From NCBI RefSeq assembly GCF_025643595.1, contig NZ_CP102826.1, positions 682,001 through 746,000 of the forward strand: 64,000 bases of DNA, given 5' to 3'. The notes below the pieces were generated by a model. The model was not told where the DNA came from, ran no database searches, and worked only from the letters and a program-made list of their open reading frames with translations. The stretch is from Saccharopolyspora rosea. Lineage in GTDB: Bacteria > Actinomycetota > Actinomycetes > Mycobacteriales > Pseudonocardiaceae. Shown here one piece after another: positions 19,418 through 27,009 of the stretch (position 1 is the first letter of the stretch; each line of letters begins with the position of its first letter). The position numbers were made by a program, and so were the translations under genes.

Positions 19418-20842
19418 CACGCGCGACTCGTCGTGCACGTACATCATGTGGCCCGCCGAGTAGTAGCGGACGTCGATGTTCTCCCGCAGTTCCTCGGGAA
19501 TCGCCAGCCGCGCGAGCACGTGCTCGGCCGCGAAGTACGGCGTCGCGCCGTCGGTGTAGCCGCAGCCGACGTGCACCCGCAGGTGCGGGTTGGCGCGCAT
19601 CGCGGCACCGAGCTTGTCGACCACCGACACGCTCGCGCCCTCGAACTCCTTGTACGACCAGGGCTGGACGCGGCTGCTCAGCGTCTCGTAGGGCAGGTCG
19701 TTGACGTAGTCCAGCTCCTCGCGGACGTAGTGGTTGATCGCCGCCGCGTACGCCCCGCGAATCCCGGAAATGCTGGGGTCGTCGGTGAACCGCTCCCCGG
19801 CGGCGTCCGGTTCCCAGCCGGTGAACCGCCCGTCCATGCGGCCGACGGTCAGCCGCCGGTCGCGCAGCAGCTCGGTGAAGAAGCGCAGGTGCTCGATCCG
19901 CAGGTTCGCGCGGTCCACGTAGTCCTCGGACAGCCCGGACAGCTCGGCGACCCGCCGCACGACGTCCGCGCGTTCGGACGCGCTCAGCCGCGCGCCGCGC
20001 GCCAGCGCCCACGGGTAGTCCCCGCTCGCGAACTTCTCCGCCTCGTCGAGGACCTCGCGCAGCGGCCGGTCGCCGTGCTTGCCGTGGTGGTGCGCGATCG
20101 CCGCGTAGGTCGGCAGGTACAGCGCGTACGGCAGGTCGTTGCCCTCGGTGAACCGGATCGTGCCCATGTCGAGCACCGACGAGATCAGCAGCAGGCCGTT
20201 CGGGTAGAGGCCGTGCCGGGTCTGCAGGTGCTCGGCGAGCGCCGCCGCGCGCAGCGTGCCGTACGACTCGCCCGCCAGGTACTTCGGCGACATCCAGCGG
20301 CCGTTGCGGGTGGTCCACAACCGGATCACCTCGCCGACCGACTCGATGTCGCGCTGGTAACCGTGGAAGTCGTCGGCCTCGCCGCCCTCCACCGCCCGCG
20401 AGTACCCGGTGGAAACCGGGTCGATGAACACCAGGTCGCTGTGCGCCAGCAACGTCTCCGGGTTGTCCACCAGCCCGTACGGCGGGGGCGCGAGCGCTCC
20501 CGCGTCGCCGGACACCACGCGCCGCGGGCCCAGCAGGCCGAGGTGCAGCCAGACGCTCGACGAGCCGGGGCCGCCGTTGAACGCGAAGGTCACCGGGCGG
20601 TCGCCGGGGGCGCCGTCGGCCACGTAGGAGGTCACGAAGACCTCGGCCTTGGGGCGCGCGCCCTCGAACTTGCCGTCCGCGACGACCTCCTCGCGGAGCA
20701 CGATCCGGCCCGTCGTGGCGGTGTAGGACAGCTCGGTGCCGTCGACAGCGATGGAGTGGTGGGTGCTGACCAGGTCGTCGGCCGGTTCGGCCGGGGTCGT
20801 CTTTTCCCTGGTCTCGTCGGAGGTCTGGTCACTGGCTGCCAT
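19373..20842 (-). CDS. S10-family serine carboxypeptidase-like protein
   Basis: 489 residues. The oxyanion motif NGGPGSSS (89-96), the nucleophile serine in GESYGT (Ser193), an aspartate in VGCGYTDG (about 431) and the histidine in SAGHMM (about 465) complete the catalytic set of S10 carboxypeptidases. These remove C-terminal residues from peptides. No signal peptide is seen: the N-terminus MAASDQTSDETREKTTP is polar, so the enzyme is probably cytoplasmic despite the family's usual export. ATG 20842 lies 7 bases after a TACTGT hexamer, suggesting a leaderless transcript. It is divergent from the uracil-DNA glycosylase gene. Confidence 0.9.
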   Translation of the reverse strand: MAASDQTSDETREKTTPAEPADDLVSTHHSIAVDGTELSYTATTGRIVLREEVVADGKFEGARPKAEVFVTSYVADGAPGDRPVTFAFNGGPGSSSVWLHLGLLGPRRVVSGDAGALAPPPYGLVDNPETLLAHSDLVFIDPVSTGYSRAVEGGEADDFHGYQRDIESVGEVIRLWTTRNGRWMSPKYLAGESYGTLRAAALAEHLQTRHGLYPNGLLLISSVLDMGTIRFTEGNDLPYALYLPTYAAIAHHHGKHGDRPLREVLDEAEKFASGDYPWALARGARLSASERADVVRRVAELSGLSEDYVDRANLRIEHLRFFTELLRDRRLTVGRMDGRFTGWEPDAAGERFTDDPSISGIRGAYAAAINHYVREELDYVNDLPYETLSSRVQPWSYKEFEGASVSVVDKLGAAMRANPHLRVHVGCGYTDGATPYFAAEHVLARLAIPEELRENIDVRYYSAGHMMYVHDESRVQQSADLAAFVRNRP

Positions 20843-20844
20843 GA

Positions 20845-20850
20845 TTGACA
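20845..20850 (+). promoter_or_regulatory. -35 element of the UdgB-type gene
   Basis: A perfect TTGACA lies 42 bases before the glycosylase ATG in the short divergent intergenic space. The matching -10 (TGCTTT region, about 18 bp on) is weak. Confidence 0.35.
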
Positions 20851-20891
20851 CAGTACGTGCCGCCGACGTGCTTTTCTGCCACTTTGGGGGC

Positions 20892-21653
20892 ATGACCTCG
20901 CGGCTGATCGACGACCCGGTGCGCGCCCCGGCGGAGGCGGCGCCGCACGCGCGCGATCTCGCCGGACTCGACGAGGCGATCACCCGCTGCACCGCCTGCC
21001 CGCGCCTGGTCGAATGGCGCGAGGAAGTGGCGCGGGTCAAGCGCGCGGCGTTCCGCGACCAGGACTACTGGGGGCGGCCGGTGCCCGGTTTCGGGCCCGC
21101 CGACGCCTCGATCGCGCTCGTCGGCCTGGCCCCGGCCGCGCACGGCGGGAACCGCACCGGACGGATCTTCACCGGCGACCGTTCCGGCGACGTCCTCTTC
21201 CGCGTCCTGCACGACGTCGGGCTGGCGTCCCAACCCGAGTCGGTCGGCCTCGGCGACGGACTTTCCCTGCGCCACACCAGGATCACCGCGCCGGTCCGGT
21301 GCGCGCCCCCGGCGAACAAGCCGACGACCGAGGAGCGGGACACCTGCGCGCACTGGCTGGTCCGGGAGCTGGACCTGCTGCGGCCGACGCTGCGGGTGGT
21401 CGTCGTCCTCGGCGCGTTCGGCTGGCAGGCCCTGATGCCGGTCCTGGCGGGCACCTCGTGGGAGATCCCGCGCCCCCGCCCGAAGTTCGGCCACGACGCC
21501 CGCGCCACCCTGGCCGCCACCGACGGCGGCGCCGACCTGGAGCTCCTCGGCTGCTACCACGTCAGCCAGCAGAACACCTTCACCGGCAAGCTCACGCCGG
21601 AGATGCTGCGCGGGGTGCTGGAGCACGCGAAGGAGCTGGCCGGGGTGGGATGA
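20892..21653 (+). CDS. Family 5 uracil-DNA glycosylase (UdgB-like)
   Basis: 253 residues. This family removes uracil and some deaminated purines from DNA. Family signatures are clear: CTACPRLVEWREEVARVKRA with Cys33/Cys36, WGRPVPGFG, VGLAPAAHGGNRTGRIFTGD, APVRCAPPANKPT and CYHVSQQNTFTG. The four cysteines at these blocks are the expected 4Fe-4S ligands. ATG 20892 follows a GGGGG ribosome site; homology begins shortly after. Comparable proteins include M. tuberculosis Rv1259. It is divergently arranged with the S10 peptidase and followed by the broken DinB-type gene. Confidence 0.92.
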   Translation: MTSRLIDDPVRAPAEAAPHARDLAGLDEAITRCTACPRLVEWREEVARVKRAAFRDQDYWGRPVPGFGPADASIALVGLAPAAHGGNRTGRIFTGDRSGDVLFRVLHDVGLASQPESVGLGDGLSLRHTRITAPVRCAPPANKPTTEERDTCAHWLVRELDLLRPTLRVVVVLGAFGWQALMPVLAGTSWEIPRPRPKFGHDARATLAATDGGADLELLGCYHVSQQNTFTGKLTPEMLRGVLEHAKELAGVG

Positions 21654-21754
21654 CTCCGGTGCGGACCGCTGGGCGGCTCAACGGGCGTCCCGGGGATCCA
21701 CGAGCGCGAGAGACCCGGGCCCCGCTGTCGGTGCGCGGTGCCATGGTGTTCGGC

Positions 21755-21967
21755 ATGACGGGATCTGATCCGAAGGCGGCTCTCCACCTCTACCTGCAGG
21801 CCGGCCGCGAGGCGCTGCTGTGGAAGCTCGATGGCCTCTCCGAGTACGACGTCCGCCGCCCGCTGACGCCGACCGGGACCAACCTGCTCGGACTGGTCAA
21901 GCACCTCGCCAGCGTCGAGGTGGGGTACTTCGGGGTGACCTTCGGGCGCCCGTTCCCCGAGCGGCTC
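21755..21967 (+). pseudogene. Truncated DinB/DUF664-type gene (5' fragment)
   Basis: From ATG 21755 about 71 codons encode a recognisable N-terminal half of a DinB-like four-helix protein: YLQAGREALLWKLDGLSEYD, RRPLTPTGTNLLGLVKHLAS and VEVGYFGVTFGRPFPE. These actinobacterial proteins are normally near 170 residues, with further helices and metal-binding histidines. Here the match stops abruptly after PFPERL and the frame continues into low-complexity sequence. The first histidine (VKHLAS) is present but later ones are lost, so the fragment should be inactive. The break is consistent with an internal deletion or recombination. Confidence 0.7.
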
Positions 21968-22325
21968 GGGGCGGGTCCGGCGATCTCGGTGCCGGAGAGG
22001 TCCAGCGGACGTGCGCACCGGGCAGCGCGGTCCGCTCGTCCGGATTCCGCGCCCGGAATGCCCGTGCTGAGGAAGGTCACAGAAGTTGCGCGACATCTCG
22101 ACCAAAGATTCGGTAGTGTGGCTCCAAGCCAGCCATTGACACCTCGCGTGGCGTCATCGCGACACCACGTCACCGCCCACCCTCACGTAGGTCCGAGACC
22201 TGCGCATACGCAGCGCGTTTGGATGCGCACAGCGCGTTGATCGTGATCGACGCCACTCGCGACTGGCATCACATTAAGGGGGGTCGGCGCAGCGCTGCGT
22301 CGGTCACTGGTGCGACCATGAAGGC
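21968..22325. other. Non-coding stretch between the DinB fragment and ndh
   Basis: About 360 bases without a convincing gene. It contains a TTGACA (22136-22141) without a good -10 partner and an imperfect direct repeat near 22200-22240 (GCGCATACGCAGCGCGTT and GCGCACAGCGCGTT). The promoter and ribosome site of ndh (AAGGGGGG near 22275) must lie here. The left part is probably debris of the truncated gene. Confidence 0.4.
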
Positions 22326-23648
22326 ATGGCTGGTAAATCCGATCCCACGCGGATTCTCATCCTCGGCGGCGGTTACGTCGGCATGTACACGGCTCTGCAG
22401 CTGCAGAAGAAGCTGGGGCGTCGTGAGGCTTCCGTGACGGTCGTCGATCCTCAGCCGCACATGACCTACCAGCCCTTCCTCCCGGAAGCGGCAGCGGGCT
22501 CGGTCGAACCCCGCCACGTGGTAGCGCCACTGCGACGAGTGTTGAAGCGGTGCCATGTGATCACCGCTGCCGTCACCGAAATCAAGCACGACGAGAAGCT
22601 CGTTACGGTCGAGAACCCGCAGACCGGCACCGAGACCCTCGCCTACGACGTCCTGGTCGTGGCCCTCGGTTCGGTGTCGCGACTGCTGCCGATCCCCGGC
22701 CTGGCCGAGCAGGGCATCGGGCTCAAGACCGTCGGCGAGGCCATCTACCTGCGCAACCACGTGCTGGCCAAGATGGACGCCGCGGCCAACACCGACGACG
22801 AGGAGCTGCGCAAGCGGCTGCTGACCTTCACCTTCGTCGGCGGCGGGTTCGCCGGTGTCGAGGCGCTGGCCGAGCTGGAGGACATGGCCCGGTACGCGAC
22901 CCGCTACTACGAGACCGTCAAGGCCGAGGACATGTCCTGGGTGCTCGTGGAGGCCGCCGGGCGCGTGATGCCCGAGGTCAGCGAGAAGATGGGCGTCTAC
23001 GTCGTCAAGGCGCTCGAAGAGCGGGGCATCAAGGTCTACCTGAACACCTTCCTGAAATCGGTCGAGGACGGCCACGCCGTGCTGTCCGACGGCACCGAGT
23101 TCGACACCGACACCCTGGTGTGGAACGCCGGTGTGAAGGCCAACCCGGTGCTCAAGAGCAGCGATCTGCCGCTGGACGAGCGCGGTCGGGTCAAGGCCAC
23201 CGCGCACCTGCAGGTCGAGGGCCTGCCGGGCGTCTGGGCCGCCGGTGACTGCTCGGCCGTCCCGGACCTGGCCAAGACCGACGAGGACCCCAAGGCCACC
23301 TGCGTGCCGAACGCGCAGCACGCGGTGCGGCAGGCCAACCAGCTCGCCAAGAACATCGTGGCGTCGCTGCGCGGCAAGCAGACCAAGGAGTACCGCCACC
23401 CGTACGCCGGTTCGGTCGCCGGCATGGGGCTGTACAAGGGCGTCGCGGACGTCTACGGCTTCAAGGCCAAGGGCTTCATCGCCTGGTTCATGCACCGCAC
23501 GTACCACGTGAGCCGGATGCCCACGTTCAACCGCAAGATGCGGATCGTCATCGACTGGACGCTCGCCTTCCTGTTCAAGCGCGAGGCGGTGTCCATGGGG
23601 CAGATCCAGAACCCGCGCGACGCCTTCCAGCGCGCTGCCGAGAGCTGA
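22326..23648 (+). CDS. ndh: Type II NADH dehydrogenase (NDH-2)
   Basis: 440 residues. This single-subunit FAD enzyme passes electrons from NADH to menaquinone without pumping protons. The first Rossmann motif is ILGGGYVGMYTA (12-23), the NADH-binding motif is FVGGGFAGVEALAE (near 169-182), and the FAD-binding AGDCSAVPDL comes later. The C-terminal part has the amphipathic FKAKGFIAWFMHRTYHVSRM that attaches NDH-2 to the membrane. The start is ATG 22326, and the annotated length equals that of other actinobacterial NDH-2 proteins. The gene is monocistronic, ended by a good hairpin. It is not part of the accessory genes beside it. Confidence 0.95.
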   Translation: MAGKSDPTRILILGGGYVGMYTALQLQKKLGRREASVTVVDPQPHMTYQPFLPEAAAGSVEPRHVVAPLRRVLKRCHVITAAVTEIKHDEKLVTVENPQTGTETLAYDVLVVALGSVSRLLPIPGLAEQGIGLKTVGEAIYLRNHVLAKMDAAANTDDEELRKRLLTFTFVGGGFAGVEALAELEDMARYATRYYETVKAEDMSWVLVEAAGRVMPEVSEKMGVYVVKALEERGIKVYLNTFLKSVEDGHAVLSDGTEFDTDTLVWNAGVKANPVLKSSDLPLDERGRVKATAHLQVEGLPGVWAAGDCSAVPDLAKTDEDPKATCVPNAQHAVRQANQLAKNIVASLRGKQTKEYRHPYAGSVAGMGLYKGVADVYGFKAKGFIAWFMHRTYHVSRMPTFNRKMRIVIDWTLAFLFKREAVSMGQIQNPRDAFQRAAES

Positions 23649-23664
23649 TCGTCTCCTTCCTGGA

Positions 23665-23690
23665 AGCCGCGTGCCAACGTCGGCACGCGG
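23665..23690 (+). terminator. Terminator of ndh
   Basis: GCCGCGTGCC (23665-23674) and GGCACGCGGC (23681-23690) form a perfect 10-bp stem around AACGTC, followed by ATTCTCGTTT. It lies 16 bases after the ndh stop. Confidence 0.85.
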
Positions 23691-23739
23691 CATTCTCGTT
23701 TCGTCACACGTGCTCCGTGCGGGCGACAGAGCGAACCGC

Positions 23740-23745
23740 TATCCT
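23740..23745 (+). promoter_or_regulatory. Putative -10 box of the peptide/ATP-grasp unit
   Basis: TATCCT sits about 60 bases upstream of the small-peptide start, in a region poorer in GC than the flanks. No good -35 is visible. A TTGACA starting at its last base (23745-23750) is an alternative -35, but its downstream partner is poor. Confidence 0.35.
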
Positions 23746-23805
23746 TGACAGTCCGTAGTGGGAAAACGAAGACTTTGTGACTGTCTTCACCTGAAAGGAT
23801 GCTTC

Positions 23806-23949
23806 ATGCGCGGGCAAGGGGTGAATTCCTTGACACTGAAGGAGCTCGCCGCGCTGGTGCGCAGCGGCGCTGTCGACGAAGGGCCGCTCGCCGAGTTCGC
23901 CGCCGATTACCGCGACGCGTCCCGGGTGTACCGGAAAAAGGACGACTGA
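23806..23949 (+). CDS. 47-residue peptide, candidate substrate of the adjacent ATP-grasp ligase
   Basis: ATG 23806 is preceded by GAAAGGA at good spacing. The first half (VNSLTLKELAALVRSGAVD) is helical and leader-like. The second half (EGPLAEFAADYRDASRVY and then RKKDD) is rich in Asp/Glu with Ser39, Lys44 and Lys45, the side chains that ATP-grasp ligases join as esters or amides. Its stop is 2 bases from the ligase start, so the two are coupled. It lacks the repeated Thr/Glu core of known graspetides, and it might instead be a regulatory leader or a partner protein. GTG 23821 is an alternative start. The function is not established. Confidence 0.6.
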   Translation: MRGQGVNSLTLKELAALVRSGAVDEGPLAEFAADYRDASRVYRKKDD

Positions 23950-23951
23950 CC

Positions 23952-25073
23952 ATGAGCGAGGCCGGAGGTCGGTCTGCCGACTCCGACGCCCCGCCTTCCC
24001 TGCGGCCCACACCCGTGCTGCTGCAAGGGCAGGACTACTTCTTCCGCTCCCCGAACACCGCGCTCGACTTCCAGGAACGCGTCTACCAGGCCGACCTGGT
24101 CGCCGAGGGGCCCGGTGACCCGGTGCCGTGCGTGCTCGTCATGGCACGCGCCGCCGACATGGAGATGAACGAGCTGTCGCTGGCGCTGGCCGAACACGAC
24201 ATCCGCATGGTACGCATCGACGCGGACCGCTGCCTCGACCTCGCGCTCACCGTCTACACGGACACCCCGCTGCTGGAGTTCGGGCGCTGGCTGCTGCGCC
24301 CGGTCCTGGTCTGGCGCCGCCACTTCGACATCACGGCCCTGCCCGTGGACCCCACCACCGTCCACGGCGCCTACGTGCGGGAGCAGTGGAAGGCGGTGTC
24401 GAACTGGCTGGCCTGCCGCGGCGACTGGGAACAGGTCAACCCGGTGCGGTCCAGCGAACACCTCGACCGGCTGACCCAGCTGCGCGACGCCGAGTCGTTC
24501 GGGCTCCGCGTGCCGCGCACCGTCGTGACCACCATGCCGGGCCGCAGCAAACCGGGCGGTGCGCGCTGCATCGTCAAGACCGCGGGCCACCACCTCCTCG
24601 AACCCGAACCGGGCGCGCTGCGCGGCCTCTTCCCGCAACCGCTGGACATCCGGCGCTCGGCCGAAGCGCGGGAACCCGCCCCGGTCCTGGTCCAGCAGCA
24701 CCTCGACGCGCAGCGGGAACTGCGCGTCTTCGTCGTCGGCGACCGGGTGATCGGCTACCTGGTGCGCAAGCTCGACCCCGCGCAGCTGTGGGCCGACCCG
24801 GACGAAGTCGCGGTCGAACCCGCCGAGGTGCCCGCCGACCTCGCGGCGCGCGTGCTCGCCCTCTGCCGCTACTGGCGCCTGAGCGTCGCCGCCTTCGACC
24901 TGCTCGACGTGTCCGGCGAGTGGGTCTTCCTCGAAGTCAACGTCAACTGCGACTGGCGCTGGTTCGAGCACCGGGCCGGGAACGCAGCGGTCACCGACGC
25001 GGTCCACACCTGGGTCCGCGACCGCTTCGCGGATCTGGCGGCCTCCGCCGCGCTCACCGGCAGGGGCCGCTGA
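23952..25073 (+). CDS. ATP-grasp peptide ligase, RimK/MvdD-like
   Basis: 373 residues. The N-terminal third has the layout of RiPP-maturing ATP-grasp enzymes: YVREQWKAVSNWLACR, then WEQVNPVRSSEHLDRLTQLR and GLRVPRTVVTT. ATP-binding features follow: CIVKTAGHH (about residue 200), VLVQQHLDAQRELRVFVVGD, and the metal motif FLEVNVNCDWRWFE near 326-339, whose E-x-N ligands and trailing tryptophans resemble MvdD/graspetide synthetases. Such enzymes activate Asp/Glu carboxylates with ATP and link them to Ser/Thr/Lys. The likely substrate is the 47-residue peptide 2 bases upstream. No transporter or protease is adjacent. The family call is good; the substrate is an inference. Confidence 0.75.
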   Translation: MSEAGGRSADSDAPPSLRPTPVLLQGQDYFFRSPNTALDFQERVYQADLVAEGPGDPVPCVLVMARAADMEMNELSLALAEHDIRMVRIDADRCLDLALTVYTDTPLLEFGRWLLRPVLVWRRHFDITALPVDPTTVHGAYVREQWKAVSNWLACRGDWEQVNPVRSSEHLDRLTQLRDAESFGLRVPRTVVTTMPGRSKPGGARCIVKTAGHHLLEPEPGALRGLFPQPLDIRRSAEAREPAPVLVQQHLDAQRELRVFVVGDRVIGYLVRKLDPAQLWADPDEVAVEPAEVPADLAARVLALCRYWRLSVAAFDLLDVSGEWVFLEVNVNCDWRWFEHRAGNAAVTDAVHTWVRDRFADLAASAALTGRGR

Positions 25074-25178
25074 TGCCCCGCCCGCGTTGCTCCGATCAGA
25101 GGTTTCCGCCCGCGGGGAACCGGGCGCACAGTCGGTGCGTCTTATCGGCATCCGAGCGGCACTGACGCCGCACCCCGA

Positions 25179-25252
25179 GCCCCCGTAGCCCAATTGGCAG
25201 AGGCAGGCGACTTAAAATCGCCGGAGTGTCGGTTCGAGCCCGACCGGGGGCA
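25179..25252 (+). tRNA. tRNA with anticodon UAA (Leu UUA codon), class I short variable loop
   Basis: A full 74-nt cloverleaf can be folded: acceptor GCCCCCG/CGGGGGC (25179-25185 with 25245-25251), U8-A9, a three-pair D stem with G18G19, anticodon stem GGCGA/TCGCC around loop CTTAAAA (anticodon 25213-25215), a 5-nt variable loop GGAGT, T stem GTCGG/CCGAC with loop TTCGAGC, and discriminator A. CCA is not encoded (ACCC). The anticodon reads UUA, yet the long variable arm expected of bacterial tRNA-Leu is missing. The identity in vivo is therefore uncertain. Confidence 0.85.
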
Positions 25253-25927
25253 CCCATCCTTCCCAGGCCCCTGCTGCGCCGCCCGATGTCGGTGCGGGCA
25301 GGAATCCCGCGCGCGTGCTGCGCGCTCTCGCCGTTGCACTGCGGTGAGCCGTTCGATGCCCTGCTGCGGGCGGCGTGGACCTCGATGCCGGACGGTCGGG
25401 CGGTGCGATCCGGCTGCACGCCCAGCAGGAGCGCCCCATGAGCAGCACGGGCTCGCCGTTCCGGGCCACGCGCGCTACGTGGGCTTTCCGCTCCCCACCG
25501 CCTGCCGCAGCTGGGCCGGGATCGCGTTCCGCGACAGTCCGCCGGCCGCCGCGTATCCGGCGACGCGGGGCCGGGGAACCACCGCGGCGGCGGGTCTCGC
25601 CGCGCCGCGCTCGCCAACGATGCGGGAACGTTCGCATAACGGTGCGCTAACCAAATTGCTGAAAACCGCACGGTCCCGCTGTGGATCTTTCGGGAAAGTG
25701 CCTGATTGCCAACGGTTTTCGAGGCGCTTCCCGGTGCTCGGGCGGCTGGTAACGAGTGCGGAAATCAGGGTGATCAAACCGAACGAACCTGCACCGGGTG
25801 GTGTCGCGGCAGCAGTTCTCGCGACGCCACCCGGTCACCCGGCCGGGCTCTGCACGGAAAGAACGACCGGATCGCGCCACGTCGCCCCCTCCCGGCCGGG
25901 GGCGTGCGCCGATCAGATCGGAGAGAC
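25253..25927. other. 675-bp gene-free region downstream of the tRNA
   Basis: No frame here has coding character or a recognisable product. The part from about 25620 to 25800 is visibly poorer in GC (for example CGCTAACCAAATTGCTGAAA) than the genes around it, which could mark acquired DNA or a promoter region for the following genes. A strong hairpin lies at 25793-25835. I found no integrase and no repeat of the tRNA 3' end, so an integrated element cannot be shown. Confidence 0.5.
25793..25835 (+). promoter_or_regulatory. Long hairpin upstream of the sulfur-transport genes
   Basis: ACCGGGTGGTGTCGCG (25793-25808) pairs with 25820-25835 over 16 positions with one G-U pair, loop GCAGCAGTTCT. 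It lies about 90 bases before the four-cysteine gene. It may terminate upstream transcription or form a 5' leader structure; the sequence alone does not decide. Confidence 0.45.
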
Positions 25928-26395
25928 GTGGGTTGCACCCACGCTGGCGAATGCCCCCTGTTCCCCTACCTCAGGGCGAGCCTGCGGGGCTGGCGGGACT
26001 ACTACTGCGACAGCGAGGACCGCTGGTTGGACTGCGCGCGCTACAAGGTGGCGCTGACGGGACGGCCGGTGCCGATCTCGCTGCTCCCCAACGGGCGGGA
26101 CGCGCAGCACCTCCGGGAGATCGCTGAGGCGGACCAGGCGGCCGCGGAGGCGAACCGCGCGGCCGCGGAGGCGAGCCGGTCAGTCGCGGAAACGCAGCCG
26201 CAAGGACACGCCCCGGTCCCGCGCACCGAACCGGCGCGGCCCTCTTCGGCGGGTCAGCCGCCGCCCGGGAGGACCGAGCCACCAGGCCGCAGGGACGACG
26301 CCGCACGCGCGGCGGAACAGCCCGGCCGGAGCAGGAAGCAGGCGAAGGACGGCTGGTGGAGCCGTGTCGCCGCATGGTTGAGAGGTCCCGCATGA
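25928..26395 (+). CDS. Four-cysteine protein with Ala/Glu-rich helix, coupled to YeeE genes
   Basis: 155 residues from GTG 25928 (GGAGAG upstream). Four cysteines are concentrated at the N-terminus: Cys3, Cys9, Cys27 and Cys36 (GCTHAGECPLF, YYCDSEDRWLDCARY), a spacing that could hold zinc or an Fe-S cluster. A coiled-coil-like stretch (AEADQAAAEANRAAAEASRS, near 65-84) and a Pro-rich linker lead to a basic C-terminus (SRKQAKDGWWSRVAAWLR) that could touch the membrane. The stop overlaps the first YeeE gene in ATGA. I do not recognise a named family; coupling suggests a role in sulfur transport or relay. Frames upstream of the GTG have poor coding character. Confidence 0.65.
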   Translation: MGCTHAGECPLFPYLRASLRGWRDYYCDSEDRWLDCARYKVALTGRPVPISLLPNGRDAQHLREIAEADQAAAEANRAAAEASRSVAETQPQGHAPVPRTEPARPSSAGQPPPGRTEPPGRRDDAARAAEQPGRSRKQAKDGWWSRVAAWLRGPA

Positions 26396-27009
26396 GCAAC
26401 TACTGGCCCTGGTGGGCGGGCGCGACCGGGCTCGCCCTCGTCACCATCAACTACACACTCATCACGGACCGGTCCCTCGGCGTCTCGACGGCGTGGGACC
26501 GCGTGCTGCACTGGCGAGCCGAACGGCGCATCGAACGGGAGGAAGCCCGCTTCGCGAACGACGACGCGCTCGTCAACGCGCTGGCCACCGCCACCGCCGA
26601 GGAGTTCGGCGCACCCCCCGCGCGGCAGGACGCGCCCGCCCCGGCACCGGCCGAGGACGAAGGCTCGTCCGCGCCCCCGCGGCCGACGCCGGTGATCACC
26701 CAGTTCGCGCTGCTCGTGTCGATCTTCATCGGCGGTTGGGTGGCGGCGGTCATCGGCGGCCGGTTCCAGCTCCGCTGGGACATGGGCGCCGGCTTCCGCC
26801 ACCTCGTCACCGCCGACCCGACCACCATGATCGCGGTGCTGTTCGTCGGCGGCGTGCTGGTCGGTTTCGGCACCCGCCTCGCCGGGGGCTGCAGCTCCGG
26901 GCACGGGCTCAGCGGCTGCGGTCGGCTGCGTCCGGTGAGCCTCGTCGCGACCGCCGTCTTCTTCGGCACCGCCGTCGGGGTGTCGTTCCTGCTGTGGAAG
27001 GTGATCTGA
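26392..27009 (+). CDS. YeeE/YedE-type sulfur transporter, N-terminal half-protein
   Basis: 205 residues. The first helix is WPWWAGATGLALVTINYTLI, followed by a polar insert rich in Glu/Ala/Pro (about 50-100) not typical of the family, then three or more hydrophobic segments. The conserved YeeE motif is seen as GFGTRLAGGCSSGHGLSGCG near 160-179, whose cysteine is the thiosulfate-relaying residue in characterised YeeE. ATG 26392 overlaps the stop of the four-cysteine gene, and its own stop overlaps the next start (TGATG). Together with the next gene it probably forms one thiosulfate or sulfur-compound importer. Confidence 0.85.
   Translation: MSNYWPWWAGATGLALVTINYTLITDRSLGVSTAWDRVLHWRAERRIEREEARFANDDALVNALATATAEEFGAPPARQDAPAPAPAEDEGSSAPPRPTPVITQFALLVSIFIGGWVAAVIGGRFQLRWDMGAGFRHLVTADPTTMIAVLFVGGVLVGFGTRLAGGCSSGHGLSGCGRLRPVSLVATAVFFGTAVGVSFLLWKVI

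Noticed and set aside
25212..25637. Minus-strand frame of 141 codons overlapping the tRNA, ending in PPVGLEPTLRRF
   Set aside because: This is the well-known spurious translation of a tRNA gene; the rest is Arg/Pro-rich shadow sequence.
25179..25927. Integrated element using the tRNA as attachment site
   Set aside because: No integrase gene and no second copy of the tRNA 3' end were found downstream in the window.
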